Assembly (NCBI GenBank): GCA_016210055.1
Contig: JACQUZ010000058.1
Location: forward strand, 1 to 63,614
Source: Deltaproteobacteria bacterium
GTDB lineage: Bacteria > Myxococcota_A > Polyangia > Haliangiales > SHYZ01
Direction: 5' to 3'
Length of the DNA: 63,614 nt
Part shown: one piece after another, positions 8,826 through 18,752 of the stretch
How the letters are laid out: each line of letters starts with the position of its first letter
Numbering within the stretch: position 1 is the first letter of the stretch
Translations under genes and position numbers: made by a program
Notes under the pieces: model-generated
The model's database searches: none
What the model was told of the DNA's origin: nothing
The model's input: only the letters and a program-made list of their open reading frames with translations

Positions 8826-10255
8826 GAATCTCATGGAGCAAGGACGCCGGGAGAGCCGGCGCCGCATTTCTCGTCGCCCTTTTCCTTCTTCCCAACCCCT
8901 CGGCATGGGCTTGGGAGGCAGACAGCACCCATGCCGGCCTTACCGAGCAGGCTGCGTTGGCCTCGCGCCTTCATCGCGCGCTGGCGCAGGCGCATGGGCA
9001 GTCTCAGGGTCTTTATCAAGTCCTTGGCATTCCCCGGGGGGACGCGACGAAAGCCCTCTATCAGAAGCTGGGCGCGATTTCCCCGACGGTGGGAGTCGTG
9101 CCCGATCCCAGGGGAGAGCAGGCCGCGCTCGCTTGGCTCGTCGCTGGAGCGGTCCTCGAGGACATCCCGCCCGAGCGTGGAAGACACCATTTCTTCGATC
9201 CTGCCTCGGGCCTTGGTCTCACGCCCCCCAAACCGGGTTTCCTGGGCGCGATCGTCTCTCTCGCCAAGAGGCTGCTCCTCGGAGTTCAAGTCCTCGCCTC
9301 GGGCGTCCCGGCCCCGAGCTGGATCGAAGCTGAGAAGAACGACCTCAACCTGGATCGTTTTTGGCTGGAGCTGGAGCTCTCTGCGGCGGCAAGGACATCC
9401 AAGGAGCGGCAAGCCCACTTGGCGCGCGCGCTCATCGTCGCCGGCGCCATGCTCCACGTGCTCCAGGATGTGGGCTCTCCATCGCGCGCCCGCAACGACC
9501 TGGACGAGCATCTTCGACCCCTTGGCGGAGGCAGGACGGACCGGGGATCGCGCTTTGAACGACTGGCCGCCCTCGCCTTTGGGCGACTCGGGGTTCCTGC
9601 GCCCGGCACGCCCGTGCGGCGGTTTCACGCCCGGGATTTCTTCATTTCAGACGGGCAAGGCTTGGCAGAAGTCACGGCTGCCAGGTGGTTCTCGTCGGGG
9701 ACCCTCCCTCGTACGATTGACCTGCGCGATGCGGCAGGTTCCCTCCCAGGGCTCTTGACGAAAGCCCTGCGCCGTCCCGCTCCCGTCGTCACGAGCGTGG
9801 ATCTTCGCGGTGCCGAGAGCCCCGAGGGCGTCGTGATCGCGGGTCCTTTTGGCGCGTGCCTCGCCAACGCCCGAAAAGTGAACATGAGCCTGGAGTGGTT
9901 CCTCAGTGATGCGTGTGCCCTCTCGCAATTGGCGGTCATCTTGCCGACCGTGGGCAGCTATTCGGCGGGTTTCTTGGACTGGCTCTTCCGTGGAAGCCTC
10001 ACCCTCTCGCCGGATGGATCCATTCGCAATGCAGGAGTCGCCTTGGGAGCTGGCGTGGTGACGCTCCATGCGGAAGACAAGGAAGGAATCCGCACCCCTC
10101 TGGCGGCTCCGATTTCGATCCCTTTTGGCGCCGTCTCGGCAGAAATCGGGCGATTTGCTGCGCCCGAGGGGACGGCGCTCGTGGTGGCCACGTTCCGCGG
10201 CCTCGACGAGGCGGGTGATGCCGTGGTCGCGGCGGGAACGCTGGATCTTAGATAG
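8822..10255 (+). CDS. Exported protein of the phospholipase C / P1 nuclease type
   Basis: 477 residues from a GTG that overlaps the previous stop. A signal peptide ends SAWA; cleavage there would leave Trp31 as the mature N-terminus, with His37 six residues on, as in zinc-dependent phospholipase C and S1/P1 nucleases, where the N-terminal Trp and a nearby His bind zinc. The second family motif appears as HVLQDVGSPSRARND (about residues 212-226). The usual pattern is H-x3-D-x3-P-x-H; here the last His is Arg222. The Zn site may therefore be altered. The C-terminal 200 residues are unassigned. The gene is part of a rightward trio with a lipoprotein and a SUKH-TPR protein. Confidence 0.65.
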   Translation: MRISWSKDAGRAGAAFLVALFLLPNPSAWAWEADSTHAGLTEQAALASRLHRALAQAHGQSQGLYQVLGIPRGDATKALYQKLGAISPTVGVVPDPRGEQAALAWLVAGAVLEDIPPERGRHHFFDPASGLGLTPPKPGFLGAIVSLAKRLLLGVQVLASGVPAPSWIEAEKNDLNLDRFWLELELSAAARTSKERQAHLARALIVAGAMLHVLQDVGSPSRARNDLDEHLRPLGGGRTDRGSRFERLAALAFGRLGVPAPGTPVRRFHARDFFISDGQGLAEVTAARWFSSGTLPRTIDLRDAAGSLPGLLTKALRRPAPVVTSVDLRGAESPEGVVIAGPFGACLANARKVNMSLEWFLSDACALSQLAVILPTVGSYSAGFLDWLFRGSLTLSPDGSIRNAGVALGAGVVTLHAEDKEGIRTPLAAPISIPFGAVSAEIGRFAAPEGTALVVATFRGLDEAGDAVVAAGTLDLR

Positions 10256-10280
10256 ACTCACAGGAGATAGACTCACAGGA
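10251..10280 (+). repeat. Exact 15-bp tandem duplication across a stop codon
   Basis: The unit GATAGACTCACAGGA occurs twice head to tail. The first copy contains the TAG stop of the PLC/P1-like gene, and the AGGA of the second copy is well placed as ribosome binding site for the SUKH-TPR gene starting at 10289. Confidence 0.9.
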
Positions 10281-10288
10281 AGCGCGGG

Positions 10289-11242
10289 ATGCCTCGCACC
10301 CCCTTTTTTGAACGGTTCCGCCAGGAAATCGCGCGCTATGCGCCCGGAGTACACCGGCTTGGCTCGCCACCGTCGGCGGAGGCCGTCAAGGCGCTCCCCG
10401 AGGAGCTGGCGTCGTTCTTGCGCTCCTTTGATGGGGCGGAGCTCTTCATCGACGCGTTGACGATCTTCGATCGAGCGCACGTGGAACGCGAGGGCGACCT
10501 GCTCGTCTTCGGCGAGACGGGCACAGGAGATCGCATGGCCCTGGACCTCTCCGCGCCTGGAGGACCGAACGTGGTGCGCTTGGAAGAGGATACGGGTGAA
10601 ACCCTCGTGGAAGGCACATCGTTCGGTCGCTGGATCGAGGGGTTCGTCGTCGCTGAAGGGGTCATCTACGATCGCGAAGGAGAGTTCCGCGAAGGGGTGT
10701 TCGACGAGACAGGCGAAGAGCTCGCGCCGGATGCCGTCATCAAGCGGGAAAGAAAGGCGCTAAAGCTCGATCCGAGCGCGCCGGCCCCTGCCTGGCGGCT
10801 TGCGCGCGCCCTGGAAAAAAAGGGGCAGGTTGAGGAAGCGATTCGCTTGCTCGAGCAAGTGACCGAGCGGTCTCCCCGCTTTTCGTGGGCCCTGTTTGAT
10901 CTCGCGCGCCTGCTCGAGACCAAGGGCGAGCTCGCCCAGGCCGAAAGCCGATTTCTGGCGGCGGCAGAAGCGGATCCTGATGCTTCCCATGCAGGCACCT
11001 TCGCGGCCCATGCCGCGCGGGTGGCCGCGATGCGGGGCGACGAGGCGGCTCGCGCGAGGCATGCCGCACGAGCGCTGGAGCTAGCTCCCGACGTCGCCCG
11101 CAGGCAAAAGGACGCTTGTCGTGCGCTCCTTGCGGAAGGCGCAATGGAGGAAGCGCGCTCGACCCTCGAGGTCGCCGCAGCTCTCACGCCGCGGGACTTG
11201 GAAATCATCGACCTTAGAACGAAACTCCGCTCGTCTACTTGA
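10289..11242 (+). CDS. SMI1/KNR4 (SUKH)-like domain with TPR repeats
   Basis: 317 residues. The N-terminal part (about 1-140) has the layout of a SUKH domain: a helix with LPEELASFLRSFDGAEL followed by strands that include GDLLVFGETGTGDRMALDL. The C-terminal half holds helical repeats of TPR type, such as PAPAWRLARALEKKGQVEEA, spaced by about 34 residues. SUKH proteins are best known as immunity proteins against secreted nuclease toxins and as scaffolds. The adjacent upstream gene encodes an exported PLC/P1-nuclease-like protein, but the toxin-immunity link is only a suggestion. AGGAAG lies 8 nt before the ATG. The 3' end overlaps the convergent FHA-ATPase gene by 8 nt. Confidence 0.7.
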   Translation: MPRTPFFERFRQEIARYAPGVHRLGSPPSAEAVKALPEELASFLRSFDGAELFIDALTIFDRAHVEREGDLLVFGETGTGDRMALDLSAPGGPNVVRLEEDTGETLVEGTSFGRWIEGFVVAEGVIYDREGEFREGVFDETGEELAPDAVIKRERKALKLDPSAPAPAWRLARALEKKGQVEEAIRLLEQVTERSPRFSWALFDLARLLETKGELAQAESRFLAAAEADPDASHAGTFAAHAARVAAMRGDEAARARHAARALELAPDVARRQKDACRALLAEGAMEEARSTLEVAAALTPRDLEIIDLRTKLRSST

Positions 11243-13481
11243 AGACGCTCGGGTCTGTGGGAAGCCCCCTGGCTTCGAGGAGCTCGAAAAAGCGCGGCAC
11301 GACTCCGGTCCCTGCGAACCTGCCCCGCAGCCGACCATCCTCATCGCGTCCAATCAATTGAAAAATGAAGAGCTCCTGGAGAACGGGGCGGTCATCGCCC
11401 GCCGCGTCACCAGTCGCGTGGGGGAAAATCACCTCGCAGATCGAGGCCACTCGATCGACACCATCCGCGTGCTGGGCCACGTGCACGACCACGTGGATGC
11501 AGCTGGCGATGAGCTCGCGGAGCACCTGGGTGGACTCGCCCGCAATCCGGGCGAACGCCTCCAGGCGCGCGAGGGCAACGCGGGCACCGTCGGCGGCAAT
11601 ACCGACGAGCGCGCCTTCGCCAGTGGACGCCAGTGCGGACAAGAGCTCGAGGGTACAAGCTTCTCGGACATCGCCCACGACCAGGCGGTCGGGTTGCATG
11701 CGGAGCGCCATGCGTAGGAGGTCACGAAGGCTTGCTCCACTGCTGCCTTGTAAAGGCGCGCATTCGAGGGATACCCATCGCTCGCTCGAAATCCCAAGCT
11801 CAGCGACCTCTTCCACCGACACGACCCGTTCTGTAGACGAGAAGTACCCCGCGAGCGCGGCCAAGAGCGCTGTCCTCCCCGAGCCCTGCGAGCCGCATAC
11901 CAGGATGTTCCGCCGCCCAGCCACGCACGTCCCAAGGAACTGCGCCATGTTCGACGACAACATGCCGCTGGAGACCAGGTCTTCGAGCGAGGATGCAGTG
12001 CGGCGTGCCTTGGTCAGAGACAAGCACGGACCCTGGACTGCCGCTGGAGGAAGCACGGCGAAGACGCGCAGGCCGTCTGCAAGGCGCACGTCTACCACCG
12101 GATTCTCGGGCGTGGGCACGGATCCCGACGGGGCGATGAGACGCGAAACTGCTTGAAGAAGAGCCTGGGCAGAAGAGAAACCGCGCCTTCCAGCGACCCA
12201 GTGCCCGCCCTTGTTCACGAGCACTTGCTGTGGCTGATAGACGAGCACGGCCGAGACCTCTTCGTCCTCAAGGAGCTCGTCAATCGGGCCGAGCCCCAAG
12301 AGCTCATGCAACGCATCCTTGATGACCTCTTCCTTGTCTACCGAGGAAAGGAGCTGGCCCTCGTCATCCAGGTTCTCGACCGCACGCCTAAGCGCTCGCT
12401 CGGCCTGCTGCCATGGCGCTCCATCCTTTGTCACGGAAGGGTCAATCTGTGATGCCACCTGCTCGCACGCCGCCGCCACGAGCTGCGCGTGGGCGAGATC
12501 CTGCTCGTACACCGGCGCAGCCGCCACCGGCACAGCCGCCACCGGCGCAGCCGCCACCGGCGCAGCCGCAGGTGACGGGGCCGGCGGCACTGCGACAGAA
12601 GGCGTAGCGAGTGGCGCCGTGGATCGCGGCAAAGGGGCGCCAGGGCCGGAAGCGCGGGGCGTTCCCTCGGCGCGGGGCGAGGGTACCTGCTCTGTCACCC
12701 GGGGTGCGGGAGGCTCGGGCATGCGCTGCGAAACGGCAGGCGACGGCGCGGCCTGGCGCAAGGCGACTGGGTCTCGTTGGGGCGCTGTCGGTCTTGCCGG
12801 TCTCGGCGGGTCTGGAGGACTGGAGATGGCCGGTACGGTGCTCGTGGCCGGAGGCTTCGTCGCTGGGCGCGGTGAGGTGATGCGCTCCGGTGGAGCGGCT
12901 GGCGGAGCTCCATGGCCGTCCATGGCAACTGGCGCTTGCACGCCTTGTGGCGCGTGCACCGCTGGCGGCGGCAAAGGCTCTGCAACTGGAGGAGGGATCT
13001 CCTGCACGACCGATCGGCGTGGCGGGGGCGCGGTCGGAGGCACGGTCGACTTTCGGGGAGGCGGGGGCGGCCCTGCGTGAGGTGCAGGCGCCGGCGGACT
13101 TGCGACCCTTTCCTCTTCAACCTGCATCGGCGCGCCGCCCATCGGGGCTAGGGCCGATGACGGAGGAGGGAGATCGGCGCTCGCCATTGCCCCGCCTTCC
13201 TCGATGTGCAAGATGAAGTCGCCAATATAAACCTTGTCGGTCTCCTTGATCACGAGGGGGCTCGTGATCTTGCGACCGTTGACATAGGTGCCATTTGTGC
13301 TCTTGAGATCAACGATGATGAACTTGCCGTCCTTGAGCACGATGCGAGAGTGGCGCTTTGAGACGTTCCCCTTGGGAAGGATGATGTCATTCCCTTGCAC
13401 CCGGCCGATGGTAACCTCGGGCTTGTCGAACTCCATCCGGCGCTGCTCTCCGCCCTTCTCAGTGACGATAACCATGAACAT
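11235..13481 (-). CDS. FHA domain fused to a degenerate CpaF-type ATPase
   Basis: 748 residues. An N-terminal FHA domain (about 1-95) has intact GRVQGND, SKRHS and STNGTY motifs. A Pro/Ala-rich linker of about 240 residues follows, then a CpaF/TadA-type secretion ATPase region (about 335-748). Its Walker A is GSQGSGRT, with Arg536 where Lys is expected. The Walker B is LVVGDVR, with Asp in place of the usual Glu, and the family His box (typically TGH...TTIHAN) reads TGEGALVGIAAD with no His. The protein therefore probably binds phosphothreonine and may bind, but poorly hydrolyse, ATP. No other Tad or type II secretion gene lies in the window. A small membrane protein is encoded 73 nt upstream on the same strand. 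Confidence 0.85.
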   Translation of the reverse strand: MFMVIVTEKGGEQRRMEFDKPEVTIGRVQGNDIILPKGNVSKRHSRIVLKDGKFIIVDLKSTNGTYVNGRKITSPLVIKETDKVYIGDFILHIEEGGAMASADLPPPSSALAPMGGAPMQVEEERVASPPAPAPHAGPPPPPRKSTVPPTAPPPRRSVVQEIPPPVAEPLPPPAVHAPQGVQAPVAMDGHGAPPAAPPERITSPRPATKPPATSTVPAISSPPDPPRPARPTAPQRDPVALRQAAPSPAVSQRMPEPPAPRVTEQVPSPRAEGTPRASGPGAPLPRSTAPLATPSVAVPPAPSPAAAPVAAAPVAAVPVAAAPVYEQDLAHAQLVAAACEQVASQIDPSVTKDGAPWQQAERALRRAVENLDDEGQLLSSVDKEEVIKDALHELLGLGPIDELLEDEEVSAVLVYQPQQVLVNKGGHWVAGRRGFSSAQALLQAVSRLIAPSGSVPTPENPVVDVRLADGLRVFAVLPPAAVQGPCLSLTKARRTASSLEDLVSSGMLSSNMAQFLGTCVAGRRNILVCGSQGSGRTALLAALAGYFSSTERVVSVEEVAELGISSERWVSLECAPLQGSSGASLRDLLRMALRMQPDRLVVGDVREACTLELLSALASTGEGALVGIAADGARVALARLEAFARIAGESTQVLRELIASCIHVVVHVAQHADGVDRVASICEVIFPHATGDAAGDDRPVLQELFIFQLIGRDEDGRLRGRFAGTGVVPRFFELLEARGLPTDPSVFK
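12511..12570 (-). repeat. Four 15-bp tandem repeats in the FHA-ATPase linker
   Basis: Units of the form ACCGGCGCAGCCGCC lie at 12511, 12526, 12541 and 12556 with one or two base differences. On the coding strand they specify the PVAAA repeats in the linker between the FHA and ATPase regions. This looks like an expandable coding repeat. Confidence 0.85.
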
Positions 13482-13554
13482 GGGTGTTGAGCTCCCCCTA
13501 GTGGGCCGCGAAGGCGCGAAAACGTTACCGTTTTTCTTCCCGAGGGGTCAACCA

Positions 13555-13845
13555 TCAAAACGTCCCAGACGGCGCGGTCTTCTTTTCGGCAGGACCTTCG
13601 CTGGCTCCAGGGGCGGGCGGGACGGCTGGAACATCTCGCCCCCTTGGGCCGTTCGAGAGAGAAGGAGCTTCGGGCACGCCCTCTTTGCTCGGCCTCCCTT
13701 CAACTTCCACATGAATCCCTTCCTCTTGAAACAAGCGCTGGATGTCTTCACCCCAGATCGCGAAAATGCCACCCACTGCGAGCGCAACGATGCTGAGAGA
13801 AATGACCCACTCGTGCCAACGGGGACGCATGATCTTTCTTAGCAT
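13555..13845 (-). CDS. Small single-pass membrane protein
   Basis: 96 residues from the ATG at 13845; an ATG at 13830 would give MRPRWHEW and 91 residues. One membrane helix (about residues 15-33, WVISLSIVALAVGGIFAIW) is followed by an acidic amphipathic stretch and a Pro-rich tail. There is no recognisable domain. It lies 73 nt upstream of the FHA-ATPase gene on the same strand and may share its transcript. Its possible start codons coincide with those of the divergent glycosidase gene: GCATGC and GCATGA give ATG on both strands, so the two reading frames overlap head to head by up to 17 nt. Confidence 0.6.
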   Translation of the reverse strand: MLRKIMRPRWHEWVISLSIVALAVGGIFAIWGEDIQRLFQEEGIHVEVEGRPSKEGVPEAPSLSNGPRGRDVPAVPPAPGASEGPAEKKTAPSGTF

Positions 13846-14857
13846 GCGATTGACCCTGGTATTGATCGTCTCTTTGGCCCTGGCCCGAAACGCAGCCGCC
13901 GAGCCCGCTCCGCTCCAGATGAAAGGCATGGCGCTCGGCCTCTACTTCGCCGAGGCGGACTACAAGGGCTGGTCATTCCAAAACATGTTGGGCGAAATCC
14001 GCTCGATCGGCGCCGATCATGTCTCCCTGGTCGTCTCATGGAAGCAGCCGGACGTCCGCTCGGTCACCCTTGCCCCAGATGCAGCGACTACCTTGCCCGA
14101 CGCGCGCCTAAGGAGCCTGATTCGGGATGCCCACAAGCGCGGGCTCAAGGTGTTCTTGTTTCCGATTATTGAGCTAGACGTCAGGAGACCTCTCGAGTGG
14201 AGGGGAACCATAGCTCCTCGAGACGTGAGCGCATGGTGGACGGGATACCAGAAGTTCATCCTTCACTATGCCCGTATTGCCGCCGAAGAGAAGGTGGAGC
14301 TCTTCTCCGTGGGCAGCGAGCTCTTGTCCACGGAGACCTGGCGCGATCGCTGGGCAGCCCTCATTTCCCAGGTGCGAAAGGGGTTCCGTGGGAAGGTCCT
14401 GTACAGCGCGAATTGGGACCACTACGAAAAGGTTTCTTTCTGGGATCTCGTCGACTACCTCGGCGTCACGGCGTACAACGAGCTCTCCCGAAGCCACGAC
14501 GCGTCGGAGGAGGAGCTCACGACTGCCTGGCGCAACGTACGGGCATCGTTGTCGGCTTTTTCTCAGAAGGCAGGCAAGCCCATCATCATTACCGAGGTCG
14601 GCTATACAAGCCAGGATGGGTCCGCCGTGCACCCCTGGGATTACACCAGCCGGTCACCGCTTGACCTCGAGGAGCAAAGAAGGTGTTACGCGGCTTTTGT
14701 GACCGCCTGGAATGGAGAGAATACGCTCGCGGGCGTGTTCTGGTGGAACTGGTTTGGCGCTGGAGGTGGAAAGGACACCTATTACACGCCGAAGGGGAAA
14801 CCTGCCGAGGGAATCCTTCGTCGGTGGTACGGCGCCGGGAAAAGCCAATCACCGTAA
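13829..14857 (+). CDS. Exported GH113-like TIM-barrel glycoside hydrolase
   Basis: 342 residues. The start MIFLSMRLTLVLIVSLALA gives a signal peptide ending NAAAEPA; MRLTLV at 13844 is an alternative start. The mature part reads as a TIM barrel of GH113 type: GMALGLYFAEADYKGWSF at the first strand, FSVGSELLSTE with the likely acid/base Glu, and IITEVGYTS with the likely nucleophile Glu, ending WWNWFGAGG and YYTPKGKPAEGIL, which resemble the C-terminal pattern of beta-1,4-mannanase-like proteins. Length and both Glu positions agree with an active retaining glycosidase. The substrate (mannan or another beta-glycan) is not established. Confidence 0.82.
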   Translation: MIFLSMRLTLVLIVSLALARNAAAEPAPLQMKGMALGLYFAEADYKGWSFQNMLGEIRSIGADHVSLVVSWKQPDVRSVTLAPDAATTLPDARLRSLIRDAHKRGLKVFLFPIIELDVRRPLEWRGTIAPRDVSAWWTGYQKFILHYARIAAEEKVELFSVGSELLSTETWRDRWAALISQVRKGFRGKVLYSANWDHYEKVSFWDLVDYLGVTAYNELSRSHDASEEELTTAWRNVRASLSAFSQKAGKPIIITEVGYTSQDGSAVHPWDYTSRSPLDLEEQRRCYAAFVTAWNGENTLAGVFWWNWFGAGGGKDTYYTPKGKPAEGILRRWYGAGKSQSP

Positions 14858-14873
14858 TGGCGACCCGTGTACA

Positions 14874-15251
14874 ATGTACCGAGGCATGTGGACGCTCGGG
14901 CTTGTCTTCGCCTGCACGATGCTCGTCGTTGCCCTCGCGCTCGTCCGGGCCCGCCAAGGCGCGAGATTGCGCGGCCTGGCGGAGAAAGTCAGCGCCGAGA
15001 TCGAGCCATACCTCCGTCGAAAGGGAGCCGAGGCCGGTATAACGACCGAGGTGCCCACCTGGACGAGTCGCACGCCGGAAGAGCAGATCGTGGGCTACTC
15101 TGCAATGCTCGCCATGAAGCTCCTCGAGCGGGAGCGCCACGGGATGGTTGACCCGGTCACCCGAGACCTAGCCCTCGCCAAGACCGCATCAATGCACGAG
15201 CTGTCCGATGCGGTTCCAACGGATCCGATTAAGAAACCCCATAAACCCTGA
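14874..15251 (+). CDS. Small N-terminally anchored protein, unknown
   Basis: 125 residues from the ATG at 14874; the ATG at 14886 is an alternative. There is one N-terminal membrane helix (about residues 5-25), then a charged soluble region with no recognised domain. It begins 16 nt after the glycosidase stop. Its last 63 nt overlap the 3' end of lepB on the opposite strand, which is unusual for two real genes and lowers confidence in the C-terminus, although composition and the membrane helix favour coding. Confidence 0.5.
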   Translation: MYRGMWTLGLVFACTMLVVALALVRARQGARLRGLAEKVSAEIEPYLRRKGAEAGITTEVPTWTSRTPEEQIVGYSAMLAMKLLERERHGMVDPVTRDLALAKTASMHELSDAVPTDPIKKPHKP

Positions 15252-16193
15252 ATCGTCGCCCCCGCCCCAGGACCACCACACGACAAGCGCTTTCCCCTTG
15301 ATGTTCGCGAGCGGGACCGGGCCCCAGTACCGGGAGTCCTGGCTGTCGTTGCGGTTGTCCCCCATCGCGAACACGTGCCCCTTGGGGACAATACAGGCGC
15401 GGGGATTGGAGGGATCCCGAAGCATGCCGTTCACGCAGCCGAGATCCGACGGGTAATCGTGGGCCGAGGATCCAGAAACCAAGGTCACATAACGCTGTCC
15501 GTCGAGCTCTTCCTCGACGAGGTGCCCCGCGGCCTGGTGCCAGGGCTTGAAATCTCCTTCCCTGTAGTCCCAAAAGCGATGCACTCCCGGCATTACCCGA
15601 CGAGAGACGGGCCGCCCGTTGACGTACACCTGATTCCCCTCCACCCGGATCGAGTCCCCCTCTAGGGCCACCACTCGCTTGATGAAATCCTTCTCTGGCT
15701 CTACCGGGTAAATGAACACGATGACCTCGCCCCGGTGCGGGGCGCGGTACTCCAGTACCTTGGTGCGCGTAAACGGGATGCGCAGCCCATAGAGGAACTT
15801 GTTGACGAAGATATGGTCGCCGACCTGCATCGTGGGGATCATGGAGCCGGACGGGATCTTGAAGGCCTCGACCACGAACGCGCGCAAGAGCAGAGCGATG
15901 AGCACCGCGACGCCAATGGACTCGGCGTACTCGCGAAACGTGGACTTCTTGGCAAATGCAAGGTGGCGTTCCCGCACCTCCTCGAGGCGGCCGAGCGACG
16001 AAACAATCGCGTCATGATCCCTATCGGCGAGGGTCTTCTCGAGCTCGCCACAAGCCGCCAGGACCTCGACCTTCCCGGCCTCGGGAATCCTGTAGCCATG
16101 ACGATTGAGGATCTTGCGCGTGTCCTTGAGCAGGTGCTTGGCATCGCGCCGTGCCTTCCTCTCGCCACGGCGCGTATTTTCCGGAGCGCTCAT
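15189..16193 (-). CDS. lepB: Signal peptidase I
   Basis: 334 residues. Signal peptidase I removes signal peptides from exported proteins at the outer face of the inner membrane using a Ser-Lys dyad. The nucleophile motif PSGSMIPTMQVGD follows a membrane helix; the Lys lies in DFIKRVVALEGD; GDNRNDSQDSRYWG is the third family box. About 100 charged residues precede the membrane helix, longer than in most members and probably cytoplasmic. The ATG directly follows the lepA stop (TAG-ATG), forming the common lepA-lepB operon. Confidence 0.96.
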   Translation of the reverse strand: MSAPENTRRGERKARRDAKHLLKDTRKILNRHGYRIPEAGKVEVLAACGELEKTLADRDHDAIVSSLGRLEEVRERHLAFAKKSTFREYAESIGVAVLIALLLRAFVVEAFKIPSGSMIPTMQVGDHIFVNKFLYGLRIPFTRTKVLEYRAPHRGEVIVFIYPVEPEKDFIKRVVALEGDSIRVEGNQVYVNGRPVSRRVMPGVHRFWDYREGDFKPWHQAAGHLVEEELDGQRYVTLVSGSSAHDYPSDLGCVNGMLRDPSNPRACIVPKGHVFAMGDNRNDSQDSRYWGPVPLANIKGKALVVWWSWGGGDDSGFMGFLNRIRWNRIGQLVH

Positions 16194-17996
<1,803 letters not shown>

Positions 17997-18019
17997 GAGC
18001 GGGGAAAGCTACCACAGGT

Positions 18020-18262
18020 CTATTTCCGGGGAACCCCATTCGCCGGGGCGTCGAGTCCGGTTGGCACGCGACCGGGCGGCGTCTCGGAGTCAAACAGCGC
18101 CACTTGACCGGGGAGGTGCTCCCGATAGCGTTCGAGCACCAGATCGATTCCCTGGCGGATGAACTCGGCCACCGGCACCTTGGTCCGAGCGTGGAGCTCC
18201 TTGAGCTTCTCGTTTTGCTCGGCCGTGATGTACACGGTGGTCGACACCTTGTTCCGCGGCAT
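18020..18262 (-). CDS. Ribbon-helix-helix DNA-binding protein
   Basis: 80 residues from MPRNKVSTTVYITAEQNEKL. The short strand (STTVYI) and two helices (AEQNEKLKELHARTK, VAEFIRQGIDLVLERYRE) match the CopG/MetJ ribbon-helix-helix fold, which binds DNA as dimers of dimers. About 30 C-terminal residues are disordered-looking. No toxin gene is adjacent; the divergent neighbour is a DCC-family protein. An exact inverted repeat overlaps the start codon and the -10 region of this gene, as expected for autoregulation. No Shine-Dalgarno sequence is visible; the promoter suggests a leaderless message. Confidence 0.8.
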   Translation of the reverse strand: MPRNKVSTTVYITAEQNEKLKELHARTKVPVAEFIRQGIDLVLERYREHLPGQVALFDSETPPGRVPTGLDAPANGVPRK

Positions 18263-18298
18263 GGTCACTACACTATGTGACCATACGTGCATTGTCAA
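18261..18298 (-). promoter_or_regulatory. Promoter with overlapping inverted-repeat operator
   Basis: On the minus strand TTGACA (18293-18298) is separated by 17 nt from TAGTGT (18270-18275), which lies 7 nt before the ATG at 18262. An exact inverted repeat with 8-nt arms, ATGGTCAC (18261-18268) and GTGACCAT (18277-18284), brackets the -10 box and includes the start codon. A bound ribbon-helix-helix dimer pair would block this promoter and could also affect the DCC gene starting at 18321. Confidence 0.7.
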
Positions 18299-18320
18299 AT
18301 GTCACGGGAGGTTACGTCTC

Positions 18321-18752
18321 TTGTCAGGAACGCCTGTCGCGCCGCACCACGTCGTCCTCTTCGATGGCGACTGCGGCCTATGCAGCCGCTTCGTCCAGCT
18401 CGTCCTGTCGCGGGACCGAGATGACAAGTTCCGTTTTGCTCCGCTCCAGGGCAGCTTTGCCACCAAGGCACTCGCCCCCCATGGCAAGGATCCCCGCGAG
18501 CTCACGACTGTCTACGTCATCCCCCGCCAAGGGACCACGAGCCCACGGCTCCTGGAGAAAGCACGGGCCGTGGTTTTCATCCTGAGTGAGCTGCCGGGCA
18601 TGTGGAAGCTCGCTCGCCTGCTAAGCCTGATTCCCACCCCGATCCTGAACGCCGCCTACAATCTCGTGGCCAAGGTTCGTTACCGCTTGTTCGGCAAGCC
18701 TAGAGCATGCCCTGCCCCCGACCCTTCGATTCGCCACAGGTTCATTGACTGA
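18321..18752 (+). CDS. DCC-family (DUF393) thiol-disulfide oxidoreductase-like protein
   Basis: 143 residues from a TTG start, chosen because GGGAGG lies 7-8 nt upstream and the conserved core begins soon after. The family signature FDGDCGLCSRFVQ is near residue 13, followed by the second conserved region (FRFAPLQGS). DCC proteins are thioredoxin-like with a CxxC-type motif and are suspected redox enzymes with no well-defined substrate. Transcribed divergently from the ribbon-helix-helix gene across 58 nt. Confidence 0.82.
   Translation: MSGTPVAPHHVVLFDGDCGLCSRFVQLVLSRDRDDKFRFAPLQGSFATKALAPHGKDPRELTTVYVIPRQGTTSPRLLEKARAVVFILSELPGMWKLARLLSLIPTPILNAAYNLVAKVRYRLFGKPRACPAPDPSIRHRFID

Noticed and set aside
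6792..8906. Long open frame (704 codons) on the minus strand
   Set aside because: It runs antisense to the lipoprotein gene and in another frame of the FHA gene; no start signal or domain. It comes from high GC content.
12511..12570. Short tandem repeats as a possible CRISPR array
   Set aside because: Units are 15 bp without spacers and encode the PVAAA linker of a protein.
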